Assembly: GCA_050084515.1 (NCBI GenBank)
Contig: CM114274.1
Span: 13,702,001 to 13,766,000 of the forward strand
Direction: 5' to 3'
Length of the DNA stretch: 64,000 nucleotides
Source: Blasia pusilla
Lineage: Eukaryota > Marchantiophyta > Marchantiopsida > Blasiales
Position numbers and translations under genes: made by a program. This document shows, piece by piece, positions 50,580 through 60,203 of the stretch. Numbering within the stretch: the first letter of the stretch is position 1; each line of letters begins with the position of its first letter. The notes beneath the pieces were generated by a model, which had not been told where the DNA came from, did not search any database, and worked only from the letters and a program-made list of their open reading frames with translations.

Positions 50580-51229
50580 GACTAGAAGAAATGCATGGTT
50601 TTTGTGACTAAACTTTTAATTATGACGCAAAAGAATAACTCAAACTATGACTTAAATAGTTTAGTCATTGATTTTACAGTTGTGCTACTCACTTGGTCAT
50701 TCTTTTATAACCCTAGTAGTGAGCAACATCCTTTAGTCCTAGATAAGTCGTATATCCTCACTTGTCCAATATTTGTGAGTTATGAACAATAACTTATATT
50801 TCTAACGATTTTATCTTCCAATCATATGATGTTTCTCATTTCTTTTAAGATAGAATTCTTTTTCAGGCCTTCTGTTGTAGTGAAGCATTAAGGCATTATT
50901 TCACTGAGATCCTAACACTTTCCAACATAAATTATCTATATATGGCGATATCAAGATTTGGAAGAGTGTCGAAACGGAATTTAATACCACCTCAATTTTT
51001 GTATATTCTAATTTACAATTAAAATATCGATTTTCCCTTTATAATTCTATTTGGTGGGAAAACGTCCATATTTCTCATTAAAATTTTATCTTCATCTTAA
51101 AATATGCATATGAGAAAGTTTGTATGATTTACTATCTTTAAACTAGTTTGAGTGATGGGACAATAAATGAGGAAGACCAATAATAGTAATGATTATGGTG
51201 TTTGAGTGGACATGTCACAAACATTCTTC

Positions 51230-51970
51230 TTTGTATTTTTTCTTCATTTTTAAGAATCATTTGTTCCCCCCATTCGATTGAGTTGAAACTTGAAGGAGTG
51301 GATTTTGGTAAGATCTTCTACCGCTTCATTAAATCAGATACTCCATTTAGTCTTCCATAATGAAATCATAATTAGGAGACTACATTTAGGGTTTACCATT
51401 TTTAATTCCCTCGGACGATCATTTCAATATTTTTGTTTTGGCCTTGGATCCTAAAACTAAGTTGCATAGTGTGACCAAGTGGCATGATTTATGAACTTGT
51501 GGTTGGAAAGAAAGGTCAAAAAAGAAATGACAATGCAAAGAGGAAGAGAAAAACTTTAAGTGGAAATATTTTATTTTTTTAAAGCATTTTCATATTCATC
51601 TTGAAACATCATTTTTTCCCACCATTGGATTGAGCTAAAATTTGGAGGACTTGATGTAGGAAAGACCTTCTCTCACTTAAACAGTTTAGATCTTCTATTT
51701 ACTTTTCCATTATGAGACAAAAATTAGGAAACCAAATTTAAAGTTTATGATTTTTAATTCCCTCTTTAGATGGTCATTTTGAGATTTTATTTCTGGACTG
51801 GTTCTTGAGACCCAAGTACATACATATAGTGACAAAGTTGCATGATTTATGAAACTTTGTTACTATATGTATTTGGGTCACTATATCCTTTTTGGAGAGA
51901 ATAACCAAGAAAGAAGGAAGAAAGAAAAATGGAAGACTTTAAGTTTCAAGATTCATTTTGATTTTCATCT
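51230..51970. repeat. two-copy tandem repeat of about 350 bp
   Basis: CATTCGATTGAGTTGAAACT at 51273 recurs as CATTGGATTGAGCTAAAATT near 51622. TTTAATTCCCTC and GCATGATTTATGAA recur at about 355-bp spacing. A third partial copy starts near 51950. Confidence 0.75.
51810..51878. repeat. hairpin with arms of 26-30 nt
   Basis: Arm 51810-51839 (ACCCAAGTACAT, ACAT, ATAGTGACAAAGTT) pairs with 51853-51878 with two mismatches (one G-T type) and a 4-base bulge. The equivalent place in the first 350-bp copy has no such stem. Confidence 0.8.
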
Positions 51971-52439
51971 TCATCTTATGACATCCTTACTTTAAAATTT
52001 AGAATCGAGAAATATCCCCACATCAAAACACCAATAATTGAATCCAATTTTTTTTTAATACATGACATTTTCTAAAAATAAATCCAATGATTAACTTTTG
52101 CAACAATTAGATTATTTTTAGATTTAATATCATCCAATAACTATCATATTGGATTATATGAATGATTTCATTATTATCATATCTTATCTTATATTTTAAA
52201 ATCACTTATTTAATCTTCTATATGGATTTTTAGCTCCTTAAAGACTTTAAAATTAAATAATATAAATAAAGGAATTATTTTAAAAATAATAATAAAAAGA
52301 TAAGTTTTAAAAAATAAAAATTAGATTTCTAATATATTAAAAAAAATTTATACATGTGCATACAATAATTTTTGGGCTAATGGTAGAAGATTCTATTATG
52401 GGCCTAGTGGTGCAGATTTGAATCTTAGTCAAGATGTAT

Positions 52440-52870
52440 TTCAGCAAAATAAGATAATGAATATAAGGTGGGGCGTCTGGATGGATGCACAGAGACAGAG
52501 TTCATAAATAGATGTAGGATGGAATCCAAGGACGGATGAGGGTAATGGACCGGATGGATCAGAGCAAGGTTGGTAGATGGAGTTTGGAGGGAGAAGAATG
52601 AATGGATACGGTTGACGGTTGGGATCAATGGATGAAGTCTAGATGGAAAAGGAGGTGATGGATGGATGGAGGGTGGGGCACATAGACAAATGAGGTGAAT
52701 GGATGGAGTAAGAATGGAAAAACAGAATTGATGGACGGATGGAAGATGGAAGGGATCCGAATAGAGGGTACAACACATGGATGGAAGTAACGGATGGAGG
52801 ATGCGACCTATGGACGGAAATAATGGATGGAGGAATGTATATATGGATAGAGGATGGGCCATACGGTTGG
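52440..52870. repeat. degenerate GGAT/GATG repeat
   Basis: GGATGGA words recur throughout, with interruptions. They open a 149-codon Pro/Ser/His/Leu-rich frame on the minus strand (52425-52874), which is not a convincing gene. Confidence 0.8.
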
Positions 52871-53121
52871 ACATTTTTCTTTATTTAGTTCATGTCATTA
52901 AATCACTTGCCATGTCATCTATATGACATGGAAATCATGTTAATATCATTCATATTTTCATGCCATGTCAACAAATTATACTAATCATTCAAATTCTGTG
53001 GAAGACATGTCTTGGATTTTGTGTTTCTCAGAGTAACTAGTAAGTATTAGTCATTCATGGTGATATATGACTCATATGAGTCGAAAAAACCTAGATATAA
53101 AACCAAGGATTTCTTCTAGTG

Positions 53122-54039
53122 CTATTGGAGGTAGTCTTACATTTGCCCACAAAAGGACCGGTTCCGGATCTTGAATAGTTTCTACCTCTAGAAAAAGAGA
53201 TTTTCCTTACAAGCATATAAATAATTGTATTGCTCGTATCTTTGAGAGATTTAGACCTTGGAGTAAGAATCCACCAACCAATCTAGTTTCTTAAGGAAGT
53301 GAGAAGAAGTATAAAAAGGCCCCTTAGGGTCAATTCCATGGACGGCTCATATACTCACGAGGACATAACTAAAAATATTTTTTTTTCTGTTTTTCAACAC
53401 GTAACCAAAAAAACTCAAGAAATTGTTTTTAATGTCTGAGTATTAATTAAGGTTACCGTGATGGTGGATACTTTCTAAATCCAAAATTTTTTGGGGCAAA
53501 AAAGTCTACGATATAGCGCATATGGAATTTTCCCCTTTTAGGATGCACCATCAAGTATGATAGCAAAATTTGGAAATTATAAAATTTTTCCATGAGGAAG
53601 TAAAAAAATTATTTCAAGTTACTATCATTATCCTTAGAGGAAGTGTTTCTTCCAAATGATGGATGTGAAGGTGACTTATTCTCTAATTCCAATGAATTTC
53701 AACATTTTCTCCAAGTACTTACAAGAAATTGCACATGTAATCATTATAAATAATATGCAACTCCGTTGGAATTCAACTGGTTGCTATTTTGGGAAAGCAG
53801 AAAAAAATTGGGAATAAATGCCTCAACATGGGAAAAAAAAAAAATAGACTTCATAGAAATACTCTCTACAACCCATTAGAAACTTCCTCCAATCCAAGGG
53901 AAGCTCTTTTCTAAAGAAAGAATCTTGGGGGGATGAAAAAATCTTCCTCTCCTTTTATTGCAACATACCACTCCTCCATTAATATTACATACGATCTTTG
54001 TGCTCTTGGAAACCTTCTTTTTGTTCCTACCCATCTATG
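53122..54039. other. no recognisable feature
   Basis: AT-rich. On the minus strand it may be decayed downstream pol of the copia relic at 54040, but I cannot show it. Confidence 0.25.
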
Positions 54040-54562
54040 GCCAATTTCCATTTTACCTCGGGGAAATCACACTTAGTCCCAAGTATGATTGTGTTAAAGA
54101 GACTCCATCTCATTCTCCATAGCAAGCATGCAACCCAACCACTCCCAAACCTCCAAGGCTCTTTATAACAAAAAGACTTGTCATTCTCTATAAGAAGGGA
54201 AATGCAACGAGATCCAATTTCAAAAAATCCCAATGCTCAAGGGCTCTAATAGATCTACATTGACTTAGTACAAAGTTTTGTGGAGTTTGAGTTGCATGAC
54301 TCTTGGCCCTTAACTTTAAGAAAGTCCCATCACCAATATCTACTTGCATCTCAATAGCCCCAAAAATTTGACTCTATTACTTTGCATCATTCACAACATG
54401 GCCTTCCAACAAAGATTTCTTATCAAAAGTCACATCTCTACTCACAAAACTTCCCTTCTCATATCGTAGAAAGATGCACTTTCTAGTCTTGGAGTCTAGC
54501 TTAGACCTAAGCTTGCATGTCTTCTCTTGTTGAAGATGAACCTTTATAAGGCATCCATACAT
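54040..54562 (-). pseudogene. Ty1/copia relic: integrase end and start of reverse transcriptase
   Basis: 54562-54377 reads YGCLIKVHLQQEKTCKLRSK, then KCIFLRYEKGSFVSRDVTFD, the copia segment after the integrase core (FGC..vHvp..KL..KC.F.GY..SRDV.FDE). Near 54110-54040 frames give HNHTWD and FPRGKMEIGHRWV, the start of copia reverse transcriptase (HxTW..LP.GK..IG.KWV). Multiple stops. Same strand as the copia-A gag-integrase at 60204-61874; these may be two halves of one element split by later insertions. Confidence 0.75.
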
Positions 54563-54879
54563 TAAAGTATAGAGTAAATTGTAGGCTTACCACACCACAA
54601 CTCTATAGGAATCGTACATCGAATACTAGTAGGTAGGGATAGGTTTATCAGATAACTCCCAATAATTAAAAGTTTTGTCCATATGTCGTGCACATACACA
54701 TCGCTACACAACATACATCGTTGTCACCGAACACACATAAAATACCATACTAACTCATGGCATCCACACATCGAGACAATCGAGTACTAAACTATCTCTA
54801 ATAAACCAAAGTTCACTCTTAACAAAGTCTCTCTATGGTGCACACAAATCTATCTCTTTCTCAAGTCAAATCAAACCCA
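54563..54879. other. no recognisable feature
   Basis: CA/AT-rich spacer without motif. Confidence 0.3.
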
Positions 54880-55317
54880 TTCTTTTAATGAGAGGCTTGG
54901 GTTACACACAAGCCAAGGAGGACTATAGCTCCACCACCTAATGCTAGGAGGTTCAACAAAGAGAGAATGAACTCCAAATCTCTCTCTCCTTGGATATACT
55001 CCCTTCTCTGAGTTCCCTCTTCCAAGATCCCTCCACGGTAACCTATGCTCGTAGGTCATCTCCTTGGCTCTTGACTTACTATAGGGGATCAAGGGCCACT
55101 TCCCAAAGTTGAAAGCCAACTCTACTCAAAATGTTAACTTACACAAAATAGTAAGTTGATCTTTATGGATCCAAATGAGCTTAAATGAAGAGGGAACCTA
55201 CTCTCTTAGCTTAACTATGGCCTCAACAAGTCATTCTCGATCTCTTGAGGCTGTCTTCCACTATCCTTAAACGTACTCTACTAGATCTCGTCAATCTATC
55301 CTAAAAGACATGATAAA
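54880..55317. repeat. dispersed repeat R1, second copy
   Basis: Matches 11340-12056 without the R2 insert and ends at the same AAGACATGATA word. The next base belongs to, or is one base before, the copia-B 5' LTR. Confidence 0.6.
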
Positions 55318-55630
55318 TATTGAAGATTGAGTTAAAATCAAGCTCATGAGATGCCCGAACCGCTACATTTGGTACTGACACGAAGTAGGAAAGCTTAATC
55401 TTGATTAGTCAATTAAGCGCAATTATCTTAACTAGGGTTAGTTAATCAAAGTTAGTCTAACTCGAGACTATGGTTAAGGTTAGGGTTAGGATTGCTTGTA
55501 CATACCCTATATAATTCAGAAGAATACCAGCCTCCACTCATTCTCTCATTGCAAATTTCGTTCTCCATGGTAGTGTGTGAGAGTGAGAGCCGTTTCCTAC
55601 CAGTTATGCTTCTTTAGCAATTTTTCCACA
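55318..55630 (+). repeat. copia-B 5' LTR
   Basis: 313 bp, from TATTGAAGATTG to TTTTTCCACA. It holds a TATA-like CTATATAATTC near 55510 and a telomere-like GGTTAGGGTTAGG run that is part of the LTR, not a telomere. Confidence 0.92.
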
Positions 55631-55642
55631 TGGTATAAGAGC
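55631..55642 (+). promoter_or_regulatory. primer binding site (initiator tRNA-Met)
   Basis: TGGTATAAGAGC directly after the LTR matches TGGTATCAGAGC at 11 of 12 bases. Reverse transcription of copia elements starts here. Confidence 0.9.
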
Positions 55643-56123
55643 TATAGGATAACATTACTTGAAATTCTTGATGTTTGAGGAGAGAAGAGAGGCAAGAGAA
55701 GGCACAACTTCACTTTGGGAGAAGGAAATTTTGTTCAAAGCTCAGTGGGTGCAGATTTCAAGTGGAGCTTTGACGGTGATAAAACTTTGGAGGCAATTTT
55801 TTAGGGCTTTCCCAGTCGATTAATCCATTTGGGTCCACAACATCCAGAACAATACCAAAGGTTGGTCTTATAGAACTTGTTCAGAGCTTTCCAATGTATC
55901 CAAAATTTCTCAATTCTGACATTCTGAGCTCCTATAATAGCAATTTCAGTGTAAGAAAGTGTAATTAGTGAAGAAAAGTTGTGTAGTTTGCTCTCTACAC
56001 GCCAATTTCGACTAGTTCTTTCATATAGTTGATCAATTTTGGAAAATTTCGTGTCGATGTGTGTGTAGGAGTGATCTATGCATCAATTGGAGGAGTAGAG
56101 AGCCTGAAATTACGTTTTTCTGA

Positions 56124-56945
56124 GTGAAATCGTTCGTTATAGAGTATTCCTCAACAACAATCACATACGAGAAGCTAGACAAGCATAATTACAATGTCTG
56201 GAAGTTTCGCACAAAAAAATTTCTCATGGGTGAAGAATTATGGGAGCTTGTCATAAGTGATGAGGCTAAGCTAGAAAGTGACTCCACAGACTTGAATGTT
56301 CGCATCTGGAATAAACGCGCAAGGCAAGTAATCTACTACATTTCAATAACAATAAGTTCACCAATGATAGGTCATATTCAAGATGTTGATGCTCCGAAGG
56401 AGACCTGGGACGCATTGGAAAAGCTATTCCTGTCATCTTCAACAACTAGAAAGCTTCAATTGAAACAAGTATCAGACATATTGTTGATCAGTTGAATAAC
56501 ATTGGAGTGACAATAGAAGATGATTATTTAATTTTGTTCACTCTTCAAGGCCTTCCGAAGGATTACAAGTCCTTTGAGACCTCTATCTCTGTGAGAGAGA
56601 AGTATCCAACCTTTCAAGAGTTAGTCCCACTGGTAATCAGTGAAGAGATGCACCTAGTAGGCAGCGATAGCTCGTCTAGTCTGCAAGAGAGTGCGCTATT
56701 TGCAAGTTATGGATCAAACAGAGGCTGGGGTCGTGGCAGAAGCTTCCGTGGTCGTGGTGGATATCAAGTATATGGAGAAAGAGACACTCAATATTACGTC
56801 ACTCAATCAACTACGAACCAGTACCCGACACAATCACAAGGTGGTGATGGTGGAAACCGTTGGGATCAAGGTCAACAGTAGAGGGTCCTTGTATCTTATA
56901 ATTATTGTGGGATAATGGGTCACTATGCTAAGTTTTGCTTCAAGA
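56124..56945 (+). pseudogene. copia-B gag
   Basis: A frame from 56124 reads YEKLDKHNYNVWKFRTKKFL, then WDALEKLFLSSSTTRKLQL, the UBN2-type gag. A frameshift near 56480 moves it into a second frame (56492-56881: LFTLQGLPKDYKSFETSISV, then an RGWGRGRSFRGRGG RNA-binding stretch). A stop at 56879-56881 precedes the zinc knuckle near 56906-56935, CGIMGHYAKFC, whose first Cys has become Tyr. Gag would form the virus-like particle. Defective. Confidence 0.88.
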
Positions 56946-57009
56946 AGAAGGCAGATATAAGAACAAGAACCTTACAGCAACAAAACTATGTGGAGCAACA
57001 ATAGAACAA

Positions 57010-58290
57010 GGTTATCAAATGAAGTTTAACGCAGATGGTTGTTTCATTGAAACAATGGATGATTAGACTACGATAGCTAAAGCAACTAGATCTGGCAGAA
57101 TGTTCAAATTAGATGTTTCTATGTCGAAGATTCAAATAGCAATATATAATCAAATCGGCCAACAAGTCACAGATCTAAATGTGTGGCATAAAAGAATTAG
57201 ACATATGAATCTTCAAAGATTATAGAGTCTTTCATCATCTTATATAGTAATAGGACTCCCTAAATTAGCGAGTATTGGTACGTTAGAGGTATGTCTTGCT
57301 TGGCAATTTGGAAAATAAGCCAGATTTCCTTTTCCAAAGTAAGGTAGAAGAGCATCCACGATATTGGAGTTCATCCACAATGATGTGTGGACAACATCAC
57401 AACATAGCCTTAGTGATTTCCAGTACTTTGTTTAATTTATTGATGACTTCTCTAGGTATATATGGGTATACTTTTTGAAAGCCAAGTGAAAAGTATTCTC
57501 AGTGTTCCAAACATTCAGATTTCTAGTAGAGAAGCAAACTGGAGAACACATTCTGAAATTGCGTTGTGATGGAGGAGGAGAGTATCTTTCAACAAAATTT
57601 GATGACTATTTATATCATAATGGCATCCAATGTCAAGTGACTTGCCGTATATTCCATAACAAAATGGAGTGGATGAGTGGAAGAATTGACGCTATGCTGA
57701 ATGAGAAGAACATTCCTAAGGTGTATTGGGCAAAGGCTGTAGCATGTGCAGTCTTCTTAATTAACCAAACTCCAACAATAGGAGCTTATGATAAACCTCC
57801 ATTCGAAGTCTTTACATTAATTTTTCCTTCTTGAAAGTATTTGGCTGTATTTGTTATGCTCATGTTCCTTTTGAGAGACGTCAGAAATTAGACCCCAAGT
57901 CTGAAAGATGTATCTTCATTGGCTATGCTGATGGAACTAAGGGGTATAAGTGCTACATTCCATCCTTGAGGCAGCTTATTATTAGTCGCGATGTTGTCTT
58001 TGATGAGCTAAAGTCATAGTATGTTCCATTTGAGCCTATTCCACATCTAAATTCGTCTGTTGAGGGGGAGAATATGACTGTAAATTAACATACATTGTCT
58101 TCAACTTCCCCACGTACTAGTGCAGGATTAGGAGAGGTCCTAGATTCATCAGTTAAATCTGTGATTCCATGGACTGAAAGAGTACTTATTTAGTCTGTTG
58201 GCACTAGTCAGAGCTCGAATTAGGTGTTGGAGGCATCTACCCCTGAACAACAACTTCGTAGATCAAGTAGAGTTATATATCTAGTTCATA
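57010..58290 (+). pseudogene. copia-B pre-integrase and integrase
   Basis: LNVWHKRIRHMNLQRL near 57178 is the GAG-pre-integrase segment. 57440-57834 is the integrase core with one catalytic Asp in RCDGGGEYLS. The segment holding the catalytic Glu reads MEWMSGRIDAML instead of the usual NG-ER-N pattern. 57831-58019 is the segment after the core (FGCICYAHVPFERRQKLDPK, then RCIFIGYADGTKGYKCY). No protease motif lies between the gag knuckle (ending 56935) and about 57010, so protease and the linker start are deleted. Several stops. Confidence 0.85.
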
Positions 58291-58950
58291 GATTCATAAA
58301 TGAAGGTTTCCTTGCGATACATCATGCATATATGATGACTACCCTTCAAGAATAGGAGCCGAGTTGTTTTGAAGAAGCTGCAAGTAAAGTTGAATGGATT
58401 GAAGCTATGGAGGAAGAGCTTGCTGCATTAAGACATCAACAGATATGGGAGCTGCTTGATATACCTTTTGGTAAGGAAGCTATTGGTTGAAAATGGATTT
58501 TCAAAATCAAACGCAATCAAGATGGTACAATTAATAGATACAAAGCGAGATTGGTGGCTAAGGGCTATGCACAACAATATGACATCGATTATGAGGAAAC
58601 ATTTATCCCTGTTGCAAAGATGGCGATTACGAGAATAGTGGTTGCAGTTGCATTAAGTAAGAAGTGGAGATTACATCACATAGACGTCAAGAATGCCTTC
58701 TTGAATGGAGATCTATATGAGGAGGTATATATGACTCAACCACATGGATACAAGCATCCCAAGTTTCCATTTCGCGTATGTAGGTCGAAGAAAGCTCTAT
58801 ACGGGCTCAAACAAGCTCCAAGAGCTTGGTATGGCAAGATTACATTCGTCCTACAAGAGTTGGGTTTTAGGGTATGTGATTTTGACTCCTCCTTATATGT
58901 CTTGAGAGGACAAGATCATACGGTTCTCATTTGTGTTGTATGTTGATGAT
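58291..58950 (+). pseudogene. copia-B reverse transcriptase, N-terminal part
   Basis: EWIEAMEEELAAL, then WIFKIKRNQDGTINRYKARL, VAKGYAQQYDIDYEETFIPV and IDVKNAFLNGDLYEEVYM are all RVT_2 landmarks; ALYGLKQAPRAWY follows. An in-frame stop replaces a residue in the GKEAIG-KW motif near 58490. A one-base frameshift at about 58940 falls just before the YVDD catalytic motif, which is in the next frame. Confidence 0.92.
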
Positions 58951-59904
58951 CTTCTGATTACTGGGAGTATTAAAGAAATGGTACAACAAGTCAAGCTTAA
59001 GTTACAAGCAGAATTTGATATGAAGGACTTGGGAGAACTCAAGTACTTCCTTGGTATTGAGTTTATCAAGGTTGGAGAGAGCGTGTGGTTACTACAACGA
59101 CAATATGCTCTTCATATGCTTTCAAAATATGGTATGATGGCTTGTAAGCCAATCTCTACACCGTTGGACCAGAGGGTGAAGTTAAGAGTGGATGAAGGAG
59201 AGTTGCTTGCAAATTCTAATATGTACAGTCGCATGGTTGGAAGTTTGATCTATCTAACTATAATCAAACTAGATTTGAGCTATGATGTTGGTCTAGTGAG
59301 ACAATTTATGCAAGCACCTCGAAAACCTCACTTTGATGTTGTGAGGAAGATTATGCGGTATGTGAAATTCTCTATTCAATTCGGGTTTAAATTTGAACCT
59401 TCTGTGATTGTTCAATTACAAGGATTCACAGATGCTGATTGGGCAAAATGCGTCTCTGATCGACACTCCACATCTGGTTATTCATTTACTTTGGGAAGCG
59501 TAGTTATAAGTTGGGCTTCAAAGAAGCAACCTACAGTTGCTTTATCTTCAAGAGAGGCTAGATCCATAGGAGCAACCAATGCAGCATGTGAGGCGGTGTG
59601 GCTTCATCAATTACTTGTTGAGATTGGTGTTAGTAACTTAGGACCTAGTGTAATATATGCAGATAATATTAGTGGCATCAAGCTTGCTAATAATCCGATG
59701 ATTCATGCTCGTACAAAGCATGTTGAGATGCATTATCATTTTATCAGAGAGAAAGTACTTGCAGGAAAAATTGATCTTGTATATATAGGTACAGATGAGC
59801 AAATTGCTGACATCTTTACAAAGGCATTATCTAAATCATTATTTAGAAATGATTTAGGCATTAGAGATATCGATATGAGCTTGAGGGGGAGTATTGAAGA
59901 TTGA
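58933..59904 (+). CDS. copia-B reverse transcriptase end and RNase H (323-codon open frame)
   Basis: This open frame begins LYVDDLLITG (the catalytic YVDD of reverse transcriptase), then DMKDLGELKYFLGIEF, and continues into RNase H: DADWAKCVSDRHSTSGYSF, SWASKKQPTVALSSREAR, YADNISGIKLANNP and HARTKHVEMHYHFIREKV, ending DIFTKALSK. The RNase H acidic residues (the Asp of DADWA, the Glu of SREAR, the Asp of ADN) are present. It is uninterrupted to its stop at 59904, 10 bp into the 3' LTR. Because the upstream part is frameshifted, it is unlikely to be translated as a full polyprotein. Confidence 0.9.
   Translation: MLYVDDLLITGSIKEMVQQVKLKLQAEFDMKDLGELKYFLGIEFIKVGESVWLLQRQYALHMLSKYGMMACKPISTPLDQRVKLRVDEGELLANSNMYSRMVGSLIYLTIIKLDLSYDVGLVRQFMQAPRKPHFDVVRKIMRYVKFSIQFGFKFEPSVIVQLQGFTDADWAKCVSDRHSTSGYSFTLGSVVISWASKKQPTVALSSREARSIGATNAACEAVWLHQLLVEIGVSNLGPSVIYADNISGIKLANNPMIHARTKHVEMHYHFIREKVLAGKIDLVYIGTDEQIADIFTKALSKSLFRNDLGIRDIDMSLRGSIED
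59878..59891 (+). promoter_or_regulatory. polypurine tract
   Basis: GAGCTTGAGGGGGAG immediately precedes the 3' LTR and would prime plus-strand DNA. Confidence 0.85.
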
Positions 59905-60203
59905 GTTACAGTCAAGCTCATGAGACACTTGAACTGCTACATTTGGTTCTCACACGAAGTAGTGAAGCTTAATCTTGGTTAGTCAATTAAGCGAGATTAT
60001 CTTAACTAGGTTAGTTAATCACAATTAGTCTAACTCGAGACTATGGCTAAGGTTAGGGTTAGGGTTTCTTGTACATATCCTATATAATTGAGAAGAGGAC
60101 CAGCCTCCACTCATTCTCTCATTGCAAATTTCGTTCTTCACGGTGGTGTGTGAGTCTGAGAGCCGTTTCCCACTTGTTATGCTTCTTTAGCAGTTTTTCC
60201 ACA
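59892..60203 (+). repeat. copia-B 3' LTR
   Basis: 312 bp, from TATTGAAGATTG to CAGTTTTTCCACA. Paired with 55318-55630. Confidence 0.92.

Larger units (their letters stand above)
50580..53121. mobile_element. non-autonomous CACTA element, 2.5 kb
   Basis: The left end, (G)ACTAGAAGAAATGCATGG from 50580, matches the inverted right end, CACTAGAAGAAATCCTTGG read from 53121 down. Only the first base and a few others differ over some 24 bp. The TGACT motif is dense just inside both ends (50600-50760 and 53040-53090). Flanking trinucleotides AAG and CTA do not match, so no target duplication is seen. No transposase is encoded. The interior holds a 350-bp duplication and a GGAT-type degenerate repeat. 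Confidence 0.65.
55318..60203 (+). mobile_element. full-length Ty1/copia retrotransposon (copia-B), defective
   Basis: Two LTRs (55318-55630 and 59892-60203) differ at roughly one base in ten by eye, so the insertion is not recent. The order is 5' LTR, tRNA-Met primer site, gag, pre-integrase/integrase, reverse transcriptase, RNase H, polypurine tract, 3' LTR, which is the Ty1/copia order. The protease region is missing. Flanks ATAAA and TTAGC do not form a target duplication, so the ends may have come together by recombination or the flank was deleted. A solo LTR of the same family sits at 17609 and a pol relic at 12057. Confidence 0.93.

Noticed and set aside
50868-50882. CACTACAACAGAAGG read on the minus strand, a CACTA-like tip
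   Set aside because: Inside the 50580-53121 element with no partner end; likely chance.
52425-52874. 149-codon Pro/Ser/His-rich minus-strand frame
   Set aside because: Produced by a degenerate GGAT repeat; no domain, no conserved start.
60051-60067. Telomere-like TTAGGGTTAGGG run
   Set aside because: Also in the 5' LTR at 55480; it is ordinary copia-B LTR sequence, too short and too internal to be telomeric.
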